A DNA stretch of 64,000 nucleotides from NCBI RefSeq assembly GCF_000188035.1, contig NZ_AEUY02000005.1:496001-560000 (forward strand). Direction: 5' to 3'. The notes below the pieces were generated by a model. It was given only the letters and a program-made list of their open reading frames with translations. It did no database searches and had not been told where the DNA came from. This DNA comes from Streptococcus pseudoporcinus LQ 940-04. Lineage in GTDB: Bacteria > Bacillota > Bacilli > Lactobacillales > Streptococcaceae. Of this stretch, positions 56,903-64,000 are shown in pieces (position 1 is the first letter of the stretch; each line of letters begins with the position of its first letter). Both the position numbers and the translations under genes were made by a program.

Positions 56903-57529
56903 TTATCCCTGCCAATGCTTAGCTGGGTTAAAGGCTTCCCCAACAAGTGCTGACTGGTCTAATTCAATGATACCACGTTTTTGCGGAGCATTTGGGAGGG
57001 CTAGTTCACGTGGAGAGCACATCATACCGTATGAATCTACTCCGCGGAGCTTCCCTGGGAAGATAAGGCTACCACTTGGCATCATTGCCCCTGGAAGAGC
57101 CACAATTGTTTTCAGACCAACAGCAGCATTAGGTGCACCTGCGACAATTTGAACCCTTTTATCTGATCCAATGGCAACTTGACAGATATTAAGGTGATCA
57201 CTGTCTGGGTGGGCTACCATCTCTTGGATTTGACCAACCACAAAGACTGGTTCTTGGCTGGCTTCTAATTCTTCAGCAAAGCCTTCTTTAGCTAGTTCTG
57301 CATTTAGTTTTTTGATGTCTGATTCTGATAAGAAGACCTGGCCATTGCCTTTAACAGTCACCAAAGAGGAGACTTGGAAAATGTTCCAAGCTAAGGTCCT
57401 GCCATCTTCTTGGGCAAAGACCCGCGCCACTTTACCTTGACGTTCCACTTGACGTTTGATAGGTTTTGTTTCTTCAAGAATAACCATCAAAACGTCGCCG
57501 ACTTGTTCTTTATTATATGCAAAAATCAT
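56903..57529 (-). CDS. ytpR: YtpR family tRNA-binding domain protein
   Basis: 208 residues. The C-terminal half is a tRNA-binding EMAP-II-like OB fold (HPDSDHLNICQV, IVAGAPNA, and GMMCSPREL). The N-terminal domain is the DUF4479 part found only in YtpR proteins. Similar domains occur at the start of phenylalanyl-tRNA synthetase beta. The gene touches the thioredoxin gene, so the three genes DUF4651, thioredoxin and ytpR are one operon, as in other streptococci. Confidence 0.9.
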   Translation of the reverse strand: MIFAYNKEQVGDVLMVILEETKPIKRQVERQGKVARVFAQEDGRTLAWNIFQVSSLVTVKGNGQVFLSESDIKKLNAELAKEGFAEELEASQEPVFVVGQIQEMVAHPDSDHLNICQVAIGSDKRVQIVAGAPNAAVGLKTIVALPGAMMPSGSLIFPGKLRGVDSYGMMCSPRELALPNAPQKRGIIELDQSALVGEAFNPAKHWQG

Positions 57530-57864
57530 TATTGGTCCTTTTCTGCTTTATTGTATTCTGCTAAAAACTGATTAATCTCAGCCTTTGTTTTCCGTAATTT
57601 ACTGACAAAACGACCAACTTCTTGGCCTTGTTCAATAACGATAAAACTGGGAATGCCAAAAACATTCCACTCCTGAGCCACTTCCATGAAATCATCACGA
57701 TTGATAGCAACAAAGGTTAGCTGCTCATTCTCAGCTTCAATGTCCGGCATAACAGGGTAGATGAATTGACAATCAGGGCACCAATCCGCCGTGAAAAAGA
57801 GAACAAGCCTATCTTGCCGGTTCAGTAGTTCAGTTAATTCTTCAGAAGTTTTAGGGCTAATCAT
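57529..57864 (-). CDS. Thioredoxin family protein
   Basis: 111 residues from ATG 57864, behind GGAGG; longer frames upstream lie inside the DUF4651 gene. Active site WCPDC near residue 29 (FTADWCPDCQ) instead of WCGPC, and the cis-proline in GIPSF. A D in the active-site loop is seen in the YtpP branch. Reduces disulfides in the cytoplasm. Confidence 0.9.
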   Translation of the reverse strand: MISPKTSEELTELLNRQDRLVLFFTADWCPDCQFIYPVMPDIEAENEQLTFVAINRDDFMEVAQEWNVFGIPSFIVIEQGQEVGRFVSKLRKTKAEINQFLAEYNKAEKDQ

Positions 57865-58153
57865 AGGTCTCCTCCTCATAAACAATATCACCTTTAGAGT
57901 AACTAAAACGATAAGCTCTGCCATCTGCAAAAACCAAGCCACCCTTGTGGCAATCTTTTTCAGATTCAGCGGCATTGAAATAGAGCACATCGATCTGTCC
58001 CATCTCAGAGAAAAAGCGACGCAAATCAGCCGTCATCTTATCTCTTTGGTAATCCTCATACTTGTTTTTTAAGGTTAAACCTAAGAGAGCTATGGCCGAA
58101 ATACCGGCAAGCCCTAAGAGGTTTTTTATTCTTTTTTTGTTCATACTTTTCAT
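57857..58153 (-). CDS. DUF4651 small membrane-anchored protein
   Basis: 98 residues. One N-terminal membrane helix (about 10-27, LLGLAGISAIALLGLTL) then a small outer domain with DGRAYRFSYSKGDIVYEEE. Found in streptococci ahead of the thioredoxin and ytpR genes. A TATGAT -10 box is only a few bases before the first ATG, so translation may begin at the second ATG or on a very short leader. Function unknown. Confidence 0.8.
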   Translation of the reverse strand: MKSMNKKRIKNLLGLAGISAIALLGLTLKNKYEDYQRDKMTADLRRFFSEMGQIDVLYFNAAESEKDCHKGGLVFADGRAYRFSYSKGDIVYEEETYD

Positions 58154-58340
58154 TTTATCATACTTTTAAGCAAATAGGCCAAGGACTTCACTAAGAATTG
58201 GTCCTTCACAACAAAATGACTTGTCAATTAGCCAAGGACTTTCAAAAGTGGTAGAATAAGGGTGATAGCATCATCTCGGTACCCTTAAAATCCAAATAGA
58301 AGGCTGGAGATGCAAGGCTAATGGAGGAATGGAGATTTAT

Positions 58341-59408
58341 ATGACAGATTTATTTAAGAAAATTAAAGAAGTAACAGAATTAGACGGTATCGCTGGCTAC
58401 GAACATCATGTCCGTGACTTTCTTCGCCAAAAGATAAGGCCACTTGTTGACCATGTAGAGACTGACGGTCTTGGCGGTATTTTCGGCATTAAAGAAAGTA
58501 AAGCTGAAAATGCACCCCGCATTCTAGTAGCTGCACACATGGACGAGGTTGGCTTTATGGTTAGCCATATCAATGACAACGGGAGTCTAGCTGTTGTCGA
58601 AATCGGTGGCTGGAATCCGCTCGTGGTTAGCTCGCAGCGCTTTACCCTTTATACTCGAGAAGGCAAGGCTATTCCCCTTATTTCAGGGTCTGTCCCTCCA
58701 CATTTCCTCCGTCATTCTGGTGGCAGCTCAAGCCTACCAAAGGTTGAAAACATCATCTTTGACGCTGGCTTTACAGATAAGGCCGAAGCCCTAAGCTATG
58801 GTTTAGCCCCAGGGGACATTATTGTTCCCCAATCAGAAACTATTTTAACAGCTAACCAAAAGAATATCATCTCCAAGGCCTGGGACAACCGTTATGGTGT
58901 GCTTATGGTCACAGAATTACTAGAGGCCCTTAAAGACCATGAACTCAACAACACCCTCATTGCTGGGGCTAATGTCCAAGAAGAAGTCGGCCTACGTGGA
59001 GCACATGTGTCAACAACCAAATTTGATCCTGAACTTTTCTTTGCCGTTGACTGCTCTCCTGCAGGCGATATTAATGGTGATCAAGGGGCTATTGGGGGCG
59101 GTACCCTACTGCGTTTTTATGATCCAGGCCATATCATGCTTAAGAACATGCGCGACTTCTTACTAACAACTGCTGAAGAAGCTGGCATTAAATTCCAATA
59201 TTACTGCGCCAAAGGAGGGACAGATGCTGGGGCAGCACACCTGAAAAATCACGGTGTCCCTTCAACAACTATCGGTGTCTGCGCCCGCTATATCCACTCA
59301 CACCAAAGTCTCTATGCCATGGACGACTTCCTAGAAGCGCAAGCCTATCTTCAAGCAATTATCAAAAAACTTGATCGTTCTACGGTTGACCTCATTAAAA
59401 ACTACTAG
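58341..59408 (+). CDS. pepA: Glutamyl aminopeptidase (M42 family)
   Basis: 355 residues from ATG 58341; GGAG lies six bases upstream, while the ATG 12 bases earlier overlaps a GGAGG. Metal ligands and catalytic residues of M42 enzymes: VAAHMDEVGF near 64, KAWDNRYGV near 180, QEEVGLRGA near 216 and DCSPAGD near 240. It removes N-terminal Glu or Asp from peptides in the cytoplasm. Confidence 0.92.
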   Translation: MTDLFKKIKEVTELDGIAGYEHHVRDFLRQKIRPLVDHVETDGLGGIFGIKESKAENAPRILVAAHMDEVGFMVSHINDNGSLAVVEIGGWNPLVVSSQRFTLYTREGKAIPLISGSVPPHFLRHSGGSSSLPKVENIIFDAGFTDKAEALSYGLAPGDIIVPQSETILTANQKNIISKAWDNRYGVLMVTELLEALKDHELNNTLIAGANVQEEVGLRGAHVSTTKFDPELFFAVDCSPAGDINGDQGAIGGGTLLRFYDPGHIMLKNMRDFLLTTAEEAGIKFQYYCAKGGTDAGAAHLKNHGVPSTTIGVCARYIHSHQSLYAMDDFLEAQAYLQAIIKKLDRSTVDLIKNY

Positions 59409-59426
59409 AAAGGTTGGGCTATTCTC

Positions 59427-60197
59427 ATGAAAATAGGTTTCATCGGCGTAGGCAAAATGGCTCGCGCAATCATTCAAGGCCTTAAAACACGACCAGATCA
59501 GATTATTATTTCAGGTTCTTCACTCCAACGTTCAAAAGAAATTGCGGCAGAGCTTGACCTCGACTATGCTCAGTCCCATCAAGACTTGATTGACCAAGTT
59601 GATTTCTTGATTTTAGGGATAAAGCCACAGGCTTATCAGGCTGTCCTCTCTCCCTTAACCTTTAAGCAACCTGTCATGTCTATGGCAGCCGGTGTCACCC
59701 TAGCCAAGCTAGCAGAATTAGTCGGTTCTGATTTACCACTGATCCGCATCATGCCTAACATGAATGCCCAAATCCTCAAAAGTACCACCGCAATCACATG
59801 CAATGACCAAGTCAATCAAGAAATAAAAGAACTAGCCCAAGCCATTGTAACCTCTTTTGGCTCTTGCTTTGATATTTCTGAAACAGACTTTGACACCTTT
59901 ACAGCCTTAGCTGGCTCAAGCCCAGCCTATATTTACCTCTTTATTGAAGCAATGGCTAAGGCTGGGCTGGCACATGGCCTTCCAAAAGAGAAGGCCTTAG
60001 ACATTATCAGCCAGACCGTCTCAGCTAGTGTACAACAATTATTAAGAGGACATGAGTCTCCTAATGACTTAATTGACAAGATTTGCAGTCCGGGGGGAAC
60101 AACCATTGCTGGGCTACTAGAGCTCGAACGGACTGGGATGCCGTCAGCTATCAGCTCTGCTATTAGCAAAACGATTGAAAAAGCTAAAACGATGTAA
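59427..60197 (+). CDS. proC: Pyrroline-5-carboxylate reductase
   Basis: 256 residues. Rossmann start MKIGFIGVGKMARAI, and the ProC motif near the end (ICSPGGTTIAGL). It makes proline from pyrroline-5-carboxylate with NAD(P)H. It is 18 bases downstream of pepA and probably in the same transcript; a terminator follows 50 bases after the stop. Confidence 0.93.
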   Translation: MKIGFIGVGKMARAIIQGLKTRPDQIIISGSSLQRSKEIAAELDLDYAQSHQDLIDQVDFLILGIKPQAYQAVLSPLTFKQPVMSMAAGVTLAKLAELVGSDLPLIRIMPNMNAQILKSTTAITCNDQVNQEIKELAQAIVTSFGSCFDISETDFDTFTALAGSSPAYIYLFIEAMAKAGLAHGLPKEKALDIISQTVSASVQQLLRGHESPNDLIDKICSPGGTTIAGLLELERTGMPSAISSAISKTIEKAKTM

Positions 60198-60247
60198 GAA
60201 AAAACAGCTGAGAGTCTGAGACAAAGTCTAAGCTCAAATATAAAAAA

Positions 60248-60298
60248 CGAACAAACGCGTTTTCTGATAGTCAGAATTTTGCTTTGTTCGCTTTTTTT
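60248..60298 (+). terminator. Terminator of pepA-proC
   Basis: CGAACAAA / TTTGTTCG stem with a nested TTCTGA / TCAGAA stem, then seven T. Confidence 0.7.
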
Positions 60299-60374
60299 AT
60301 CTCATTTATCAGAATGAAAAGTGATGATCAAAACTCTCAAAATGAACGTCTTTTTGTCACAGGTCTTTTTTGCA

Positions 60375-61022
60375 TTAATGTGATGACATGAGCAGCATAA
60401 GAACTACTGCTATGCCGTTGTTAAGAGCATGTATAGCTATGGTATAACTTAGTTTATTCGTAAACATGTAAACCACACCTAACACGATGCCCATACCGCC
60501 ATAGATGACCCATGAACCAATATCTGAGGGCATGTGGATAAGACCGAAGAGAAAACTACTTAAAAGAAGCCCAAGCCAAGACTGTCGACCAAACGTTTTA
60601 CCATAAACAAGCCCACGGAAAATAAGCTCTTCAATCATCGGAGCTACTAGTGCAGCTAGCATAAAAAGAAGGAGCGGATGGAGTCCAGCATTTTCTAACA
60701 TGGCCTGATTGGTAGTGTTTGCTTTTGCGCCATGTTCAAAAAAGAGGAGCATAGCACCAAGAGACTTAATAGTCGTTAATGCGACAAAGCCTAATCCAAC
60801 CCATAAGGCCGGTCCATAATCACTAACTTTTTCAGTTGCAAAGAAACCCAGTTTCTTTGCAATCCACCAACCCCCAATAACAAGAGCTAACATCACAAGA
60901 GTTAAGACCAAAACCTGCCAGAGAGCTTGCCCTTTTCTTATTAACAGCAGAGGCGCTTGCTCAACCACAAGGATAGCAATAGCTAGGAAAATCCATTTTA
61001 GTTTTGATAAAAAAGCTTTCAT
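60375..61022 (-). CDS. CPBP family intramembrane glutamic endopeptidase
   Basis: 215 residues, about six membrane helices. CPBP motifs: PMIEELIFRGLVYG (E-E-x-x-x-R, near residue 128), LFGLIHM (near 160) and AIHALNNGIAV (near 198). Last gene of an XRE - membrane protein - CPBP operon, start behind AAGGAG. Same family as 5279-6217 but shorter and not closely similar by eye. Likely an accessory or self-protection function. Confidence 0.85.
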   Translation of the reverse strand: MKAFLSKLKWIFLAIAILVVEQAPLLLIRKGQALWQVLVLTLVMLALVIGGWWIAKKLGFFATEKVSDYGPALWVGLGFVALTTIKSLGAMLLFFEHGAKANTTNQAMLENAGLHPLLLFMLAALVAPMIEELIFRGLVYGKTFGRQSWLGLLLSSFLFGLIHMPSDIGSWVIYGGMGIVLGVVYMFTNKLSYTIAIHALNNGIAVVLMLLMSSH

Positions 61023-61033
61023 TCTTTTTCTCC

Positions 61034-61486
61034 TTACATTATTCGTTGTAACAGCATTTCCATTCCAAAAAGAGAAATGATAAGCAAATATAAATCACAG
61101 ATTAACAAAAGTCGAAAATCAAAAGTTATCTCAAAAAAGGCATTTAAGCATAAAAAAGCAATTATAAACATAACTTGCAAGGCGAGCGTAAGAGCAGATG
61201 AGATTAACAGAATAAGACCTTGTCGTTCATCTTTACTCTTAATATAAATAGCCTTAAGTCGTCTTTGATCATGTAGCACCATATATTTTCGAATTGCCAA
61301 GACAAATAAAGCCAATGACATGCCCAAGACAAATCCTTTCGTGTAGGACGAAAATGAAATCCTTAAACTAAGAAAACCTAATATAAGTGCTAATAAGATA
61401 GCTAGTATCGCTCCCCTACGGTAAACTGTCGTAAACTCTGCCATACTTTTTTCTTTGGTAACACTCTTAATAAAATGATTAATCAT
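61034..61486 (-). CDS. Membrane protein of the XRE/CPBP operon
   Basis: 150 residues with four likely membrane helices (about 26-46, 48-66, 88-112 and 118-142) and a basic cytoplasmic loop (RKYMVLHDQRRLKAIYIKSKDERQ, key residues R and K). Resembles DUF2178/DUF3169-type membrane proteins that follow small XRE regulators. Translation is coupled to the XRE gene by an ATGA overlap. Function unknown. Confidence 0.7.
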   Translation of the reverse strand: MINHFIKSVTKEKSMAEFTTVYRRGAILAILLALILGFLSLRISFSSYTKGFVLGMSLALFVLAIRKYMVLHDQRRLKAIYIKSKDERQGLILLISSALTLALQVMFIIAFLCLNAFFEITFDFRLLLICDLYLLIISLFGMEMLLQRIM

Positions 61487-61692
61487 TCTTCTTCCCCGCT
61501 TTCCTCAAAATAGAAGACATCTTCAATAGTCAAATGAAAATAGCGTGCCAGTTTAAAAGCTAATTCTAAGGAGGCATTATAACGCCCCTTTTCAAGAGAG
61601 ATGATTGTTTGACGAGTGACACTCATGGCATCTGCTAATTCTGCCTGACTAAGTTTCTTTGCCTTTCGGAGTTCTTGTAATTTATTTTTCAT
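61483..61692 (-). CDS. Small XRE-family regulator
   Basis: 69 residues, nearly all one HTH domain (LRKAKKLSQAELADAMSVTRQ and then LEKGRYNASLELAFKL). This compact type (YozG-like) is common with a partner membrane protein encoded downstream. Starts behind GGAGGGA and is preceded by a strong promoter with palindromic operators. Probably autoregulates the operon. Confidence 0.88.
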   Translation of the reverse strand: MKNKLQELRKAKKLSQAELADAMSVTRQTIISLEKGRYNASLELAFKLARYFHLTIEDVFYFEESGEEE

Positions 61693-61704
61693 ATTCCCTC
61701 CAAA

Positions 61705-61756
61705 TGTAAACTAAGCTTTACATAAAAAGTATAGTATACTTTACCTTATTTGTCAA
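61705..61756 (-). promoter_or_regulatory. Consensus promoter with two operator palindromes for the XRE operon
   Basis: TTGACA (minus strand, 61756-61751), 17-base spacer and TATACT (61733-61728). A perfect palindrome AAAGTATAGTATACTTT (61726-61742) covers the -10 box, and TGTAAACTAAGCTTTACA (61705-61722) covers the leader. These are the likely binding sites of the XRE protein. Confidence 0.7.
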
Positions 61757-61877
61757 TAAAAAGCTTTCATTAAAGATGACTAAACATGACATCTTAACGA
61801 AAGACTGTTTGAAATAAAAATCACCCAATGGTTCGTATGAAAAGCCTGCTATTACCCTTTCCCGTAAGTTCAAAAAA

Positions 61878-61920
61878 AGAGTGAAGAAAAAGGACCTCGT
61901 TGGAACTTTTTCTTCACTTT
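61878..61920 (-). terminator. Terminator of ackA
   Basis: GTGAAGAAAAAG / CTTTTTCTTCAC stem (12 bp), 13-base loop and TCTTTTTTT on the minus strand. Confidence 0.8.
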
Positions 61921-61968
61921 GAGACTTAATCAAAGGTGATTAAATCCTAAAATCGCTAATTCTTTTTC

Positions 61969-63162
61969 TTATTTTTGTCTTAGGCGCTCAACATCACGTG
62001 CAATGCAAAGTTCTTCATCAGTAGAAATCACCAAGACCTTAACTTTAGAGTCTGGTGTTGAAATATCACCACGATAGCCAAAAACATTTTTCTCTGGGTC
62101 AAGTTCCATACCAAACCATGTCATACCTTCAATGACATCTTGGCGAACGAGTGGTCCATTTTCGCCCATACCTGCTGTAAAGACTAAGGCATCAGCACCA
62201 TTTAAAACTGCGAAGTATTGACCGATATATTTTTTGATGCGATCAACAAACATATTATAAGCCAATACTGCATCTGGATTCTTAGCTTGAACCCCATCTT
62301 CAATATCACGCATATCGCTTGAAATACCAGATACACCACCTAAACCGGATTGCTTGTTAAGCATATTGACAGCATCAGCAGCGTCTTTTAAGTCAGGATC
62401 GCGCTCAATCAGGTAAGGAATAATGGCAGGATCAACATCACCTGAACGAGTTCCCATCATTGGTCCAGCAAGTGGAGTGAAGCCCATAGACGTATCGACT
62501 GATTCACCATGATAGTTTGCTGTGATAGAAACCCCATTACCAATGTGAGCTGTAATAATTTTCAACTCTTCTAGTGGTCGACCAAGCATCTTAGCCGCTT
62601 CTTGTGCAACATACTTATGACTTGTTCCATGTGCCCCATATTTACGGACTTTGTAGTCAGTATAATATTTCTGTGGGATTGGATACATATAAGTATGTTT
62701 TTTCATTGTCATGTGATAGGCATTGTCAAACACACAAACACTTGTAATATCTGGTAAAATATCACGGAAAGCACGAATACCAGCAGCAGCTCCAGGGTTG
62801 TGCAATGGTGCGAGCGCAGACAATTCCTCAACTTGTTCTACAACTTTGTCATCAACTAAAACTGAGTCTGTAAAATATTCACCACCCGCTACGATACGAT
62901 GTCCTACACCTGTAATTTCATCATAGGCAGAAATAATGTTGAAATGAATGAGGTCATTTAAAAGAATTTTTACAGCCATTGTGTGATCAGGAATATCTGT
63001 CACTTGAACTTCTTTATTACCATCAAATTTTACAGTTGAAATAGAATCCTTCAAACCAATACGTTCGATAATCCCTTGTGCTAGAACTGTTTCTTCAGGC
63101 ATTTGATAAAGTTGCCATTTCAGACTTGAACTACCAGCATTAATTGCAATTGTTTTTGACAT
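61969..63162 (-). CDS. ackA: Acetate kinase
   Basis: 397 residues, normal length. Motifs [11 protein letters not shown] at residue 7, [10 protein letters not shown] near 85, [10 protein letters not shown] near 176, and [10 protein letters not shown] near 318. It turns acetyl phosphate and ADP into acetate and ATP, the last step of overflow and mixed-acid fermentation. The start ATG lies behind AGAGAGG. Followed by a terminator. Confidence 0.96.
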   Translation of the reverse strand: MSKTIAINAGSSSLKWQLYQMPEETVLAQGIIERIGLKDSISTVKFDGNKEVQVTDIPDHTMAVKILLNDLIHFNIISAYDEITGVGHRIVAGGEYFTDSVLVDDKVVEQVEELSALAPLHNPGAAAGIRAFRDILPDITSVCVFDNAYHMTMKKHTYMYPIPQKYYTDYKVRKYGAHGTSHKYVAQEAAKMLGRPLEELKIITAHIGNGVSITANYHGESVDTSMGFTPLAGPMMGTRSGDVDPAIIPYLIERDPDLKDAADAVNMLNKQSGLGGVSGISSDMRDIEDGVQAKNPDAVLAYNMFVDRIKKYIGQYFAVLNGADALVFTAGMGENGPLVRQDVIEGMTWFGMELDPEKNVFGYRGDISTPDSKVKVLVISTDEELCIARDVERLRQK

Positions 63163-63217
63163 TGTTAACCTCTCTTGAAATCGTTTTCTGTAATACTATA
63201 ATATTATATCAAAAATT

Positions 63218-64000
63218 TTATGAAAAAACATTATCTTGTTTCCATTTTTTGAACTCTTCCATAAACCTTTGAAGAGCCTGTGGTGATTGTAAATCTGTCA
63301 GTGGGTAAACAAAGGTTTCACCATTTTTTTCAGTGTTCTTTTGTAGGACAATAATGGATTTTGCATTTGCTTGATTGCCAAAAATAGATTCTGGCAGGGT
63401 CACGACCGCTCTCAGCTGAGCATAGTCTTTTAACCATTTTTTCAACACATCACTTTGCGGACTGTTTAAAAGATTGCTCGGTGCTAGGAAAATCGCAAAG
63501 CCATTCTTTTTGAGATACTTCAATGATTGCTCCATCAATAAATGATGGGCATATGTATGACCTTCAGCACTTGCCACCTGATAGCGACTTGCAATCTCAT
63601 CATTAGGATAATAACCAATAGGTAAATCACTAATGATAATATCACTTTCTTTTAGCACTTGTGGGCGAACAGCATCTTCTTGGAGAAAGATTGCAGAGGA
63701 TTTCATCACCTCAGCAATACTGGCTGACAAATCAATTAATAAATCATCTAGTTCTAAACCCAGATAGTTGATCTTTTTAAGACTATTATTTAATAGCGTC
63801 TGAGCAAGGTTTCCTGTGCCACTACCAATCTCAATCACGTCCAAGCTATCCCCGCTATGCAACTGCTCCATCAAAAAAAGTATGATAAAAGCAATACTGT
63901 CGGGGGTAAATTGGTGATTAGCTTGTAATTTTGCCGTCTGGCCAGCCTTTATAAAAACAAACTGAAAGGCGCGACGCCACTCTTCCTTACTTAAGTTTAA
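63218..64000 (-). CDS. Class I SAM-dependent methyltransferase, ComYH/YtxK type (5' end missing)
   Basis: 261 codons in one open frame run past the window edge at 64000, so the first 50-60 residues are missing; an internal ATG at 63874 is not the start. N-terminal part LSKEEWRRAFQFVFIKAGQ, SAM-binding IEIGSGTGNLAQTLL, the N6-adenine-like motif ISDLPIGYYP and the long C-terminal domain match the methyltransferase-like proteins encoded after comYG and before ackA in streptococci. The link to competence is positional; its substrate is unknown. Confidence 0.88.
   Translation of the reverse strand, partial: LNLSKEEWRRAFQFVFIKAGQTAKLQANHQFTPDSIAFIILFLMEQLHSGDSLDVIEIGSGTGNLAQTLLNNSLKKINYLGLELDDLLIDLSASIAEVMKSSAIFLQEDAVRPQVLKESDIIISDLPIGYYPNDEIASRYQVASAEGHTYAHHLLMEQSLKYLKKNGFAIFLAPSNLLNSPQSDVLKKWLKDYAQLRAVVTLPESIFGNQANAKSIIVLQKNTEKNGETFVYPLTDLQSPQALQRFMEEFKKWKQDNVFS

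Noticed and set aside
61718..61933. Minus-strand 71-codon frame between ackA and the XRE gene
   Set aside because: It passes through the ackA terminator hairpin and begins in the XRE promoter; no ribosome site.
63218..63874. Methyltransferase starting at the internal ATG 63874
   Set aside because: The frame continues upstream to the window edge with conserved family sequence, so the gene is simply cut by the window.

Overview
The window is chromosomal DNA of a low-GC Gram-positive coccus of the genus Streptococcus, almost certainly the pyogenic group (S. pyogenes, S. dysgalactiae, S. canis and relatives). The evidence is an LPXTG-anchored coiled-coil M-like protein beside a RofA-like regulator and hslO, an Ntp-type V-ATPase operon, a pflD-like glycyl radical enzyme locus, PTS loci with BglG-type control, and ackA next to a ComYH-type methyltransferase. 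S. canis or S. dysgalactiae fits better than S. pyogenes because gshF is present and the gene order differs from what I remember of S. pyogenes, but I cannot fix the species. There is no prophage, IS element, CRISPR array, rRNA or tRNA that I can see.

Layout. 1-8.9 kb is accessory: a GNAT fragment, a beta-helix protein, an XRE/PLDc_N/ABC export cassette, a broken LuxR-type regulator, a CPBP protease, a sigma factor/anti-sigma pair and an S66 peptidase. 8.9-15.1 kb (minus strand) is a galactitol-type PTS operon with an aldolase, a triose-phosphate-isomerase-like protein and YjbQ, driven by a PRD/EIIA regulator under a cre site. 15.4-21.5 kb holds rlmA, small regulators, pgpA and a two-component system with its own FtsX/LolD-type ABC transporter. 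21.7-31.1 kb is a glycyl radical enzyme locus (gldA, fsa, GRE, PTS IICBA, SorC and DeoR regulators, activase). 31.2-39.9 kb is a nine-gene Na+ V-ATPase operon. 40.1-43.8 kb is a D-serine/aminoacrylate module (dsdA, membrane transporter-like protein, ridA, YheO-type regulator). 44.3-48.4 kb has purA and gshF. 48.5-54.6 kb has the M-like protein, divergent RofA-like regulator, then hslO-dusB-dNK. 54.8-56.1 kb is an AT-rich island with an orphan HsdR-N-like nuclease next to a decayed lipoprotein gene. 56.1-64 kb has ssb, a 56-residue membrane protein, ytpR, thioredoxin, pepA, proC, an XRE/membrane/CPBP operon, ackA and the start-truncated methyltransferase.

How the parts work together. Much of the window is carbohydrate and energy metabolism under CcpA and local regulators. 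The GRE locus shows two separate shared operator families that link its three promoters, and the two-component system has a tandem 8-bp repeat with an 11-bp pitch over the promoter of its own transporter operon. The surface-virulence part consists of one M-like protein and one RofA-like regulator at the site where S. pyogenes carries its FCT pilus region, with no pilin or sortase here. Starts were moved to the codon with the best ribosome binding site where the longest reading frame was clearly too long.
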